Shown here: positions 1 through 6,207 of the stretch, one piece after another
Layout of the letters: every line of letters begins with the position of its first letter
Position numbering within the stretch: the stretch's first letter is position 1
Source of the DNA: Chitinophaga pinensis
Lineage (GTDB): Bacteria; Planctomycetota; Phycisphaerae; Phycisphaerales; SM1A02
Direction of reading: 5' to 3'
Length of the DNA: 7,822 nt
Assembly: GCA_943329105.2 (NCBI GenBank)
Contig: CALQCP020000098.1
Location: 1-7,822 of the forward strand
Notes under the pieces: generated by a model
Seen by the model: the letters and a program-made list of their open reading frames with translations, nothing else
Databases searched by the model: none
Told to the model about the DNA's origin: nothing
Made by a program: the position numbers and the translations under genes

Positions 1-1
1 A

Positions 2-73
2 ATGCACGGCGTTTTTTCAGCCTTCCTGAGAGTGTTGGCCGCGCCGCTATCACTGGAAGCGCCTCACGACTAG
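2..73 (+). CDS. possible 3' end of an upstream gene (partial, unidentified)
   Basis: The first 89 bases precede tatC. The frame starting at base 2 stays open until a TAG at 71-73 and favours G or C at third positions. It would encode about 23 residues ending in LSLEAPHD. The frame starting at base 1 is also open to a TGA at 76-78, but its third positions are less GC-biased. One of these may be the tail of a gene that begins outside the window. The fragment is too short to identify. If the gene is real, its stop lies about 15 bases before tatC, which would put tatC inside an operon and explain why no clear promoter or Shine-Dalgarno sequence is seen there. Confidence 0.25.
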   Translation: MHGVFSAFLRVLAAPLSLEAPHD

Positions 74-89
74 CCTGACCCTCCGCCAC

Positions 90-1160
90 ATGCCACTTGA
101 TCAAGACCAACACTCCAACGACGGCCTGATGAGCAGCTTCATGTCGCTCGGTGGCCATCTTGATGAATTGCGTAGTCGCCTGATCAAGGCCGCGATTGTG
201 CCACTGGTGGTGGGATGCGGATTGTTCGCCGCTGGCACCTATGTGCGCGGATTCTTGGTGCAGCCACTGATGGATGCATTGGCCGCTCAAGGACAGCCAA
301 CCAACCTGCAAGTACTGAGCCCCACCGAGACGCTGATGGTGGATCTACAGATTGCCATTTGGGCATCGATCATGCTGTCGATGCCGTGGATTCTGTACCA
401 GCTGTGGAAGTTTGTTTCACCAGGTCTGTACGCGCATGAGCGCCGCTACGCGCAATTCTTGATTCCGCTGTCCGCCATCTTGGTAGCGGTGGGTCTCACG
501 GGTCTATATCTGGCCATGCCGTACATGTTGTCGCTCCTCATCAGTTTCGGTGTGGAGGAACCGCGCACCATCGCGCCGCCACCATCGGCACTGGTGGAAG
601 GAACGCCGCGCATTCCGGTGCTTGAGACTGATCCAACCAGCGCCAACGCGGGCGAGGTGTGGATGCTGAAGAAAGATTCACAGCTGTACATTGCCCTCGA
701 TACCGCGCGTGCCGACGGGCGACTGGAAGTGCGCACCATTCCAACGCGCACCACCGGCAATCTCACCCAGCAATACCGACTGGAAGAATTCATCAATTTT
801 CTGCTGTTCTTTGCGGCAGCCATCGCCTTGGCATTCCAAATGCCCGTGGTAGTTCTGCTGCTTGGATGGGTGGGGATTCTGAACACCAAGATGCTGCGCA
901 AGTACCGCCGCCATGCGTTGTTTGTGTGCGCCATCTTGGCTGCGGTGATTTCACCAACCGTGGACATGTTCACCATGGTTGCGCTGATGGTTCCGCTGTA
1001 CCTGCTCTATGAACTGGGCATCATCTTGCTGGTGGTTGCTCCAACGCAAGCGGTTGCCGAAGGTGGCATCATTCGCAACACCCTGGGCACCATGATTGGT
1101 CGCCCCAAGTACAAGGCCAAGAAGACCGATGGCGATGAAGGCGATGAGGAAGGCGGATGA
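90..1160 (+). CDS. tatC: Sec-independent protein translocase subunit TatC, with a periplasmic insertion
   Basis: TatC is the multispanning inner-membrane receptor of the twin-arginine pathway. It binds the RR signal peptide and recruits TatA to export folded proteins. The family pattern is clear: HLDELRSRL before helix 1 (residues 23-31), helices near 32-54, 83-104 and 122-150, then a fourth near 235-258 and two more between about 275 and 317. The cytoplasmic signal-recognition loop reads KFVSPGLYAHERR (107-119), so F108 and E117 match E. coli F94 and E103. Helix 4 carries LAFQMPVV, with Q250 where E. coli has Glu170. ISPTVD (287-292) matches the late (I/L)TPPD motif. At 356 residues it is about 100 longer than E. 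coli TatC. Most of the excess is a roughly 60-70 residue extracytoplasmic insertion (about 155-228) between helices 3 and 4, and the rest is a charged C-terminal tail. There is no Shine-Dalgarno at the ATG at 90; in-frame ATGs at 129 and 141 are alternatives, and the latter gives a family-like N terminus. Confidence 0.95.
   Translation: MPLDQDQHSNDGLMSSFMSLGGHLDELRSRLIKAAIVPLVVGCGLFAAGTYVRGFLVQPLMDALAAQGQPTNLQVLSPTETLMVDLQIAIWASIMLSMPWILYQLWKFVSPGLYAHERRYAQFLIPLSAILVAVGLTGLYLAMPYMLSLLISFGVEEPRTIAPPPSALVEGTPRIPVLETDPTSANAGEVWMLKKDSQLYIALDTARADGRLEVRTIPTRTTGNLTQQYRLEEFINFLLFFAAAIALAFQMPVVVLLLGWVGILNTKMLRKYRRHALFVCAILAAVISPTVDMFTMVALMVPLYLLYELGIILLVVAPTQAVAEGGIIRNTLGTMIGRPKYKAKKTDGDEGDEEGG
1147..1153 (+). 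promoter_or_regulatory. ribosome binding site of tadA
   Basis: AGGAAGG lies inside the last codons of tatC, just ahead of the ATG at 1157. It supports the 1157 start, and therefore the ATGA overlap with the tatC stop, over the internal ATGs at 1196 and 1247, where no comparable site is seen. Confidence 0.6.
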
Positions 1161-1750
1161 GTGGGTACCGGCGCGGCGGTAGTGCACTGCTACGCATGGC
1201 TGGCCCGCGCGCGCTTCGCTCCGGGGCACGTGCCAATGACGTTGGAATGATGTTGCGCGCGATGACCTTGGCGCGCAACGCTTCACAACGCGGCGAGGTA
1301 CCGGTGGGCGCGGTGGTTTATCACGGACGCACCGTGGTGACTGAGCACGCCAATGATCGCGAAGTCACTGGCGATCCAACGGGTCACGCTGAACTGGTTG
1401 CCATGCGCGAAGCCGGTCGCGCGCGTGGAGCGTGGCGACTTTCCGACTGTTCACTGGCGGTGACGCTGGAGCCGTGCGCCATGTGCGCCGGAGCGATTGT
1501 GAACGCGCGCATCGGGCGCGTGTTCTTTGGAGCCCATGACCCCAAAGCTGGCGCGTGCGGGAGTTTGTGGAGCATTCCTGCCGATGGTCGCCTCAACCAC
1601 CGACCCCCGATTGTTGCGGGAATCCTTGCAAAGACCTGCGGGAGGCAGTTGACTACGTTCTTCGCGCGGCGGCGTCAGGAACGCAACGCATCCCGCGATG
1701 CATCAACAAAGCCGTCACCGAGAATCTCGCGCAACACCACGGTTGCGTAA
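1157..1750 (+). CDS. tadA: tRNA-specific adenosine deaminase TadA
   Basis: TadA deaminates adenosine 34 to inosine in the anticodon of tRNA-Arg(ACG), allowing wobble decoding. The zinc-dependent cytidine/adenosine deaminase signature is complete: HAE at residues 77-79 (zinc ligand H77, proton shuttle E79) and PCAMC at 106-110 (zinc ligands C107 and C110). PVGAVV (49-54), TLEPC, NARIGRVFFGAHDPKAG (116-132) and the NHRPPIV...FFARRR end (147-173) align well with E. coli TadA. Its ATG overlaps the tatC stop as ATGA, which suggests translational coupling. About 27 residues before the first helix (MMLRAMTLAR) are an N-terminal extension, so a later start at 1196 or 1247 is possible. The last 25 residues (about 173-197) lie beyond the conserved core and are encoded antisense to the conserved end of truD. 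A generic guanine or cytidine deaminase is less likely given the TadA-like core. Confidence 0.93.
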   Translation: MSGYRRGGSALLRMAGPRALRSGARANDVGMMLRAMTLARNASQRGEVPVGAVVYHGRTVVTEHANDREVTGDPTGHAELVAMREAGRARGAWRLSDCSLAVTLEPCAMCAGAIVNARIGRVFFGAHDPKAGACGSLWSIPADGRLNHRPPIVAGILAKTCGRQLTTFFARRRQERNASRDASTKPSPRISRNTTVA

Positions 1751-2994
1751 GCACCGGGCGGCAAATCAAACGCCACGCGCACGTACGGCCCGTGATCATC
1801 AAAGCCTGATTCAATTTCAGGATTTGCCACCTTGATACGCAGCGGCCGCCGGTCACCTGCGGGGCGCCGACCGGCCTCTTCAAAGCGGGCTGGATCGCCA
1901 GCAAACGCAACGATCGCGGCGCGCTCTCGTTCCGCTACTGCGCCCGCACTCTGCAACGAGTCAGGCCCCGGAAGTGGACCAGTGGCAGAAATTTCAAATC
2001 GAGCGGCGCGCGCCGCCAGTGACTCTTCACCCGTCACCGCGCAATCGTCTTCGCTGACGATGAACTTGGCGCCATTGCCATGCTTGCACGCCACATCGCC
2101 CTGCTCCACTGTGCCGAACGTTCCCGCAAGGATTCGTTCATCAAGCACGCGATTGAAGACTGCTGACTGCCACGCGTCCGTCCAAATTTCTTGGATCGGT
2201 CGCGGCACTGCTCGCACCGCGGTCCGCGCGTCGGTGCCACGCATGAGCGCGCGGGTGGCGGTGCGCTCGGCGTCCAGGCCACGCGGCCACAGTCCAGCCG
2301 CTTCGGCGAATCGACCGGCATCCACTGCCTCGCGCGCGGCTCGTTCTGATTCTGGAAACGGGCTGCCCTTTGTGGAAATGAGTTCACCCAACACCTCAGC
2401 GTGCCGCGAACTCAGCAGCAATGCACCCAGAATGTGATTGTTGTTGCGCATCCCAAAGCGCTGCGGTCCAAAGTGATTGGGCACACCCAATGCCTCTAGT
2501 TCACGCAATGCTCGCCAGACTGGCGGCGCTCGGAATGGCTCAATGCCACGGATACGAATGGAGAATCGATTGCCTGCCAAGTGTCCACGGCGCAGTTTGT
2601 TGGAATGCCACGTGGACCACAACACTTGCACGCGCTCATCAGTGATGGCGCGCATCTCTGGCTTGCGCGGCAAGTGGATACTGACGGTCTGACTCGTCAC
2701 CGCCACGCGATCCTTCATGCCCGCAGTGCCGATGGCTTCGGTGCCAACGTCAAAGTGCTTGCATAGCAGGTCCACCATCTCATGATGAGTCATCCCCTCT
2801 TTGACGATGCGCAAGTACAAGTGCTCGCCCTCGCCACACGGGTCGTAGAGCTGCAATTCCTCAACAAGAAAGTCACCGGTGCGCTCCTTGATGCGCGCGC
2901 CTTCAATATCAGGAAGCTGCACCAAGCGCTGCGCCGAAAGCGGCGATGGCAGAAGTAGCGTCGGTACGCAGAGGCGTTGATCGGTGTCAGTCAC
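1675..2994 (-). CDS. truD: tRNA pseudouridine(13) synthase TruD
   Basis: TruD isomerises uridine 13 of certain tRNAs to pseudouridine. Family landmarks in order are GDFLVEE near the N terminus (40-46), the catalytic loop GTAGMKDRVAVT (89-100) with nucleophile candidate D95, RRGHLAGNRF (135-144), and VPNHFGPQRFG (171-181), followed by the TRUD insertion domain. The late core then has IQEIWTDAWQSAVFN (267-281) and closes with RRPL and LPPGAYATVVLREIL (411-425). At 439 residues it is longer than E. coli TruD (about 350), partly because of the N terminus and the insertion domain. The start codon is GTG (2994-2992) and shares a GTGA overlap with the stop of the upstream HAD gene. A GGAG about 7 bases upstream supports this start. 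It is the last gene of its unit and overlaps tadA tail-to-tail. Confidence 0.93.
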   Translation of the reverse strand: MTDTDQRLCVPTLLLPSPLSAQRLVQLPDIEGARIKERTGDFLVEELQLYDPCGEGEHLYLRIVKEGMTHHEMVDLLCKHFDVGTEAIGTAGMKDRVAVTSQTVSIHLPRKPEMRAITDERVQVLWSTWHSNKLRRGHLAGNRFSIRIRGIEPFRAPPVWRALRELEALGVPNHFGPQRFGMRNNNHILGALLLSSRHAEVLGELISTKGSPFPESERAAREAVDAGRFAEAAGLWPRGLDAERTATRALMRGTDARTAVRAVPRPIQEIWTDAWQSAVFNRVLDERILAGTFGTVEQGDVACKHGNGAKFIVSEDDCAVTGEESLAARAARFEISATGPLPGPDSLQSAGAVAERERAAIVAFAGDPARFEEAGRRPAGDRRPLRIKVANPEIESGFDDHGPYVRVAFDLPPGAYATVVLREILGDGFVDASRDALRS

Positions 2995-3617
2995 GCCAAC
3001 GCTCCGTGCGCGCGCAGGCCTGACAACACCTGCGCGGCGGTGTCGCCGGTGTGGTCAATGTGCACCGCGTTCCATCCGCATGCACGCGCGGCGCTGATGT
3101 TCTCCGCAAGGTCATCAAAGAACACGATCTCCTGTGGCGCAACTCCAGTGGCTGCCTCAAAGGCGCGGTAGATGCGCTGGTCCGGCTTCACAAGACCCAT
3201 GACATGGCTGGCATGACGCACCTGAATGCGGCGAAACGCCTCGCTGGAATCAAGTTGTTCCCAGTGGTGTGCGTTGGTGTTGGAAAGGCACGCGGTGCGC
3301 ATGCCCGCGTGATGGATGCGATCAATCACGCTGGTCATCCCTGGATAATCGCCCAATATCCAAGCGGTGTGAACGGAACGCACCTCGTCAGCGGTGTGGT
3401 CGGCCAGCAATTGGGCAAGCCCGGCAAAATAATCCTCTGACTCGACTTCGCCGCACTGATGCGCGCGCAGAAGTTCCACTTTGCGAGGCGAGTCAAGGCG
3501 CGCCTCTGCTTGCGGAATATGAGTGATGCCTGCAGCGTTGCACGCTTCCTGCCAAGTGCGACAGATTCGCACGACCACGCCGCCAAGATCAAACACTGCG
3601 AGGTTCGGAATGCTCAC
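2991..3617 (-). CDS. HAD-superfamily phosphatase, subfamily IA, YihX-like
   Basis: This is a predicted cytoplasmic hydrolase of small phosphorylated metabolites. All four HAD motifs are visible: motif I VFDLGGVV (8-15) with nucleophile D10, motif II LSNTN (111-115) with S112, motif III GLVKPD (141-146) with K144, and motif IV FFDDLAENISAA (166-177) with D168 and D169. Motif I has Gly (G12) where the general acid/base Asp usually sits. DLGGV is common in the YihX/epoxide-hydrolase N-terminal branch of HAD-IA, some of which are sugar-phosphate phosphatases, so it does not by itself mean the enzyme is dead. The 208-residue length is normal for a single domain with a small helical cap. The start is GTG (3617-3615), overlapping the TGA of the BFN gene as GTGA. 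The substrate cannot be read from the sequence, and nothing in the neighbourhood fixes it. Confidence 0.85.
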   Translation of the reverse strand: MSIPNLAVFDLGGVVVRICRTWQEACNAAGITHIPQAEARLDSPRKVELLRAHQCGEVESEDYFAGLAQLLADHTADEVRSVHTAWILGDYPGMTSVIDRIHHAGMRTACLSNTNAHHWEQLDSSEAFRRIQVRHASHVMGLVKPDQRIYRAFEAATGVAPQEIVFFDDLAENISAARACGWNAVHIDHTGDTAAQVLSGLRAHGALA

Positions 3618-4084
3618 GAATCGCTCTCGTCTTCTGCGTGTTGGTCGTCATCATCTGCTTCGACCGATGGCGCGGGTTCAATGAGTGCTTCTGCAGCGGC
3701 TTCCTGCAACACATGTTCGTCCACCAGCATCGGTACGCCATCGGCCACGCCAAGCGCAATGGCATCGGAAGGGCGCGAGTCCACCTGAATGATCTCGCCG
3801 TCCCGCTCAATCATGAGTTTGGCAAAGAATGTGCCGTGATCCAGGTCATGAATATGAATCGCTTTGAGCGTTCCCCCGAGCGCACGAATGGTTTCCGCAA
3901 GCAAGTCATGCGTCTGCGGTCGCGGAATCTGCACGCCCTTGATGCGGCGATCAATGGCGAATGCCTCCGGTAATCCAATCACAATCGGGAACTTGCGGGT
4001 GCCACCGGTCTCTGTGAGTTCAATCACCTGCATATCCGCCATCTCGCGGATCAGAATGCGAGAGAGATGCATGGGAACCATCAT
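3614..4084 (-). CDS. bifunctional nuclease (BFN/DUF151) family protein
   Basis: The protein matches the DUF151 (BFN) family. Plant BFN members have been reported to have DNase and RNase activity; most bacterial members are uncharacterised. Recognisable segments are LSRILIRE (7-14), RKFPIVIGLPEAFAI (30-44), RPQTHDLL (55-62) and the hallmark VDSRPSDAIALG (101-112). The domain fills about residues 5-130. It is followed by an acidic, Asp/Glu-rich tail (about 141-156). There is no UVR domain, which some relatives carry. The ATG at 4084 has no Shine-Dalgarno, but a TAGAAT -10-like box ends 9 bases before it, so the mRNA may be leaderless. In-frame ATGs at 4081 and 4072 are alternatives. It is the first gene of a three-gene unit with the HAD phosphatase and truD, linked by 4-base overlaps. 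Confidence 0.88.
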   Translation of the reverse strand: MMVPMHLSRILIREMADMQVIELTETGGTRKFPIVIGLPEAFAIDRRIKGVQIPRPQTHDLLAETIRALGGTLKAIHIHDLDHGTFFAKLMIERDGEIIQVDSRPSDAIALGVADGVPMLVDEHVLQEAAAEALIEPAPSVEADDDDQHAEDESDS

Positions 4085-4201
4085 GGTGCGGTGATTCTAG
4101 GCAAGCTCCCGGTGTTTCCGGCACGTCTCTGCCACGGCTCCCCCAACATCGCCGTCATTGCGTCGAGCTGCTGTTACCGCCGCGAGTGACCGGTCTGCCA
4201 C
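4085..4201. other. intergenic region between EIIA stop and BFN start
   Basis: These 117 bases separate two co-oriented - strand genes. I see no open reading frame of note and no hairpin followed by a T-run, so there is no clear intrinsic terminator for the EIIA gene. A weak bulged stem (GGCA with TGCC, near 4115-4135) has no U-tract. The only distinctive element is the -10-like box next to the BFN start. Confidence 0.5.
4094..4099 (-). promoter_or_regulatory. -10-like element for the BFN-HAD-truD unit
   Basis: On the - strand the hexamer is TAGAAT, one mismatch from TATAAT. It ends 9 bases before the ATG at 4084, and no good -35 box is found at 16-18 bases. Transcription from it would begin at or within a few bases of the start codon, which fits the lack of a Shine-Dalgarno sequence and suggests a leaderless mRNA. 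Confidence 0.45.
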
Positions 4202-4672
4202 TTACCCGCGCTCAGCAGCGCGGAACAACTGCAGCAACTGCAACGGATCCGCAGCGGCGTACACCTGTTCACGGAACGCCGGATTGGTCATCAGCCGCGA
4301 AATCCGACCGAGCGCCTGAATGTGGTCGCTGGTGCGCTCTGGTGGCGAAACCAACAGGACCACCAGCCGTACTGGCTTGCGATCGATGGAGTCGTAGTCA
4401 ATGGGCGTTGCGAGGCGGCCAACCGCCAGGCACAAGCCGTGCGCAGCAGCCGTCTTGCCGTGCGGAATGGCAAGGCCTTCGCCGATACCGGTGGAGCGCT
4501 GTTGCTCCCGCTCCCAGACCGCCTTCTTCACGGCGTTGGCATCAGAAATGCGCCCAGTCAGCGCAAGCGCATCAACAAGCGCATCGATGGCTTCTCGTTT
4601 GGTATGAGCGACCAGTGGAACGACCACGCATTGCGGGTCAAGAATCTCGGTAACGGTCATCGGCGCTGGCAT
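4202..4672 (-). CDS. PTS EIIA domain protein, fructose/nitrogen-regulatory (PtsN-like) type
   Basis: This is a stand-alone EIIA type-2 domain that would accept phosphate from HPr or NPr on a histidine. The active-site context is STGIGEGLAIPHGK, with the phospho-acceptor at H71 counted from the chosen start. The second conserved histidine is in DHIQALGRISRLM (H117). LVVLLVSPPE (103-112) is the usual central strand region. The product is about 156 residues, a normal size for one EIIA domain. I chose the ATG at 4672 because GGAG lies 6 bases upstream and an extended -10 sits about 40 bases upstream. An in-frame ATG at 4735 would add 21 residues that do not look like the family and would start upstream of that promoter. 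No EIIB, EIIC, HPr or EI gene is nearby, so a regulatory PtsN-like role is more likely than sugar transport, but this is inference. Confidence 0.88.
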   Translation of the reverse strand: MPAPMTVTEILDPQCVVVPLVAHTKREAIDALVDALALTGRISDANAVKKAVWEREQQRSTGIGEGLAIPHGKTAAAHGLCLAVGRLATPIDYDSIDRKPVRLVVLLVSPPERTSDHIQALGRISRLMTNPAFREQVYAAADPLQLLQLFRAAERG

Positions 4673-4678
4673 GCAGGA

Positions 4679-4682
4679 CTCC
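4679..4682 (-). promoter_or_regulatory. ribosome binding site deciding the EIIA start
   Basis: GGAG on the - strand is spaced 6 bases from the ATG at 4672-4670. It favours this start over the upstream in-frame ATG at 4735. Confidence 0.55.
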
Positions 4683-4711
4683 GCGGTAGATCCGAACTGG
4701 CGAATCGGAAA

Positions 4712-4720
4712 ATCATACCA
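4712..4720 (-). promoter_or_regulatory. extended -10 promoter for the EIIA gene
   Basis: The - strand reads TGGTATGAT, an extended -10 (TGnTATAAT) with one mismatch. Extended -10 promoters can work without a good -35, and none is evident here. The predicted transcript start is near 4705, giving a leader of about 33 bases before the ATG at 4672. This would make the EIIA gene its own unit, separate from metK-rsmB upstream. Confidence 0.45.
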
Positions 4721-4772
4721 ATGCTCAGCGCACATATTGCACGCCGGCGCGGTATCTCGGTTCGATATCGGT

Positions 4773-6194
4773 TCAGGCTGGCGAAATCAGCGCGCCAAAG
4801 CCACCGTCCGCATACGCCGAATCTGGCTCCCCGGGCATGCCACGAGGCTCACGAACCTCGGTTCGGGCAACACGGCGACCAATCCGACCGGCCGCCCACT
4901 GCGCCTGAGCAAGGTTTTCCGGCGGCTCCAGGCTGCAAGTGCTGTACAGCACCGAGCCGTTGGGCGTGAGGAACGGGCGATGCTCTTCCACAATATCGCG
5001 CTGCACCGCCGTGATGGAATCGAGCCGCGCCCGATTGAATCGGTACTTCGCTTCCGGCCGGCGCGATAAGACGCCCGTATTGGAACACGGCACATCGAGC
5101 ACCAAGAGGTCAACCTGGCCAACAATCCGGCGCAAGCCCTCCGGCGTCGTCACCTTCACCTGTGGATGATCAACAAACGCGAGCGCCAACGCACGCAAGC
5201 GCGCACCATCCACATCGGTGGCAACAATTTCCGCGGTCGGATGCAACGCAGCAAGTTGCCGCGTCTTGGTTCCACGCCCAGCACACGCGTCAAGAATGAG
5301 TTTGGGCCGCAGACTGTCGGCAAGCCGCATCGGTTGCGCACTGGCGGAGTCCTGCACACGCGCTTCCGGATAAGCGGTGAGCAGCGCGATGAGCGCCGAA
5401 TGATCACCGTTCCATACGAATGAACCGGGATCGCTATGCGGAGTGAGGTTCGATGTGAACGGCGCATCCGGCAGCACTGCTTGTTCCGGAACACCTGAAA
5501 TCACCGTGGGCGCTGGACGCAACGAATGCACCGCGCGACTAAACGCAAGGTCCTGTCCCGCAGAATTGATCCAGTGCAGCAAGAGATCCTCGCCAACGCT
5601 GGCTGCTTCAGCCACGCGCAAGACGCGATCATCAGAGAACACCGGGCGCTTCAGGCGCATGGCACGACCATCAGCCAATGGCACCAGATCGCGCCGGTCG
5701 CGCCACACACGCGGAGCTGCGTCGGCACCTTCTACAAAATCACCACGCAAGTCAATCATCTTGCGCAGCACTGCGTTGACGAAGCCTGCGGCGCCGCGAT
5801 GGCCCTTGCCCTTGGACCACTCCACCGTGTCATCAACCACTGCGTGATCGGCCACGTTGCCAAACAAGAACAGTTGTGCACCCGCCGCAAGTAATGCTGC
5901 CTGCACGCGCGAGTCCACATTTTCCCAGCGTCGATCAATGCACGCGCGCGCGATGGCGGCCAGCGTCATCCAACGATGCGCCACCGTGTGTTCAATGGCG
6001 CGTGCCAATGAAACATCGCGGGCATCAAGGGCAATGCCGTCGGCAGTGGGCGCAACGCCCATGTCAACAAACTCAAGATCAGGAAAGCGACCCGCCTGCC
6101 GCGCGAGGCGGTCAAGGGCCGCAACGCGGGCAGGCGATGGTGCTGACATTCGTGGGGAATTCGTGACGGATGTGCTTTCGGCGGGGACAGTCAC
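4773..6194 (-). CDS. rsmB: 16S rRNA (cytosine-5) methyltransferase, RsmB/Sun family
   Basis: This predicted SAM-dependent enzyme makes 5-methylcytosine in 16S rRNA (position 967 in E. coli for RsmB). An N-terminal NusB-like helical domain (about 60-150; note the GAAGFVNAVLRK segment at 134-145) precedes a Rossmann methyltransferase domain. Visible elements are ARVQDSASAQ (278-287), SAM motif I LDACAGRGTK (301-310), motif IV LDVPCSNTGVLSRRPE (366-381) with C370, and motif VI VLYSTCSLEPPEN (415-427) with catalytic C420. The two-cysteine arrangement is that of RNA m5C methyltransferases. It departs from textbook RsmB in several places: LRPAP replaces the usual LRVN, CAGRGTKT replaces CAAPGGKT, and the C terminus reads DGGFGAL rather than DGFF. 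At 473 residues it is slightly longer than E. coli RsmB (429). The start is GTG (6194) with GGAG 7 bases upstream, 13 bases after the metK stop. Family is sure; the exact target site is inferred. Confidence 0.88.
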   Translation of the reverse strand: MTVPAESTSVTNSPRMSAPSPARVAALDRLARQAGRFPDLEFVDMGVAPTADGIALDARDVSLARAIEHTVAHRWMTLAAIARACIDRRWENVDSRVQAALLAAGAQLFLFGNVADHAVVDDTVEWSKGKGHRGAAGFVNAVLRKMIDLRGDFVEGADAAPRVWRDRRDLVPLADGRAMRLKRPVFSDDRVLRVAEAASVGEDLLLHWINSAGQDLAFSRAVHSLRPAPTVISGVPEQAVLPDAPFTSNLTPHSDPGSFVWNGDHSALIALLTAYPEARVQDSASAQPMRLADSLRPKLILDACAGRGTKTRQLAALHPTAEIVATDVDGARLRALALAFVDHPQVKVTTPEGLRRIVGQVDLLVLDVPCSNTGVLSRRPEAKYRFNRARLDSITAVQRDIVEEHRPFLTPNGSVLYSTCSLEPPENLAQAQWAAGRIGRRVARTEVREPRGMPGEPDSAYADGGFGALISPA

Positions 6195-6201
6195 TCAGAA
6201 G

Positions 6202-6205
6202 CTCC
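6202..6205 (-). promoter_or_regulatory. ribosome binding site of the rsmB-like gene
   Basis: GGAG on the - strand lies between the metK TGA (6210-6208) and the GTG at 6194, with 7 bases of spacing. It fixes the GTG start over the in-frame ATG at 6149 and suggests coupled expression with metK. Confidence 0.55.
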
Positions 6206-6207
6206 GG

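Noticed and set aside
4085..4201. Possible intrinsic terminator after the EIIA gene
   Set aside because: Only weak or bulged stems are present and none is followed by a T-run on the - strand.
4322..4969. 215-codon + strand open frame across EIIA and the rsmB end
   Set aside because: It runs antisense to two recognised domains and has no recognisable motif.
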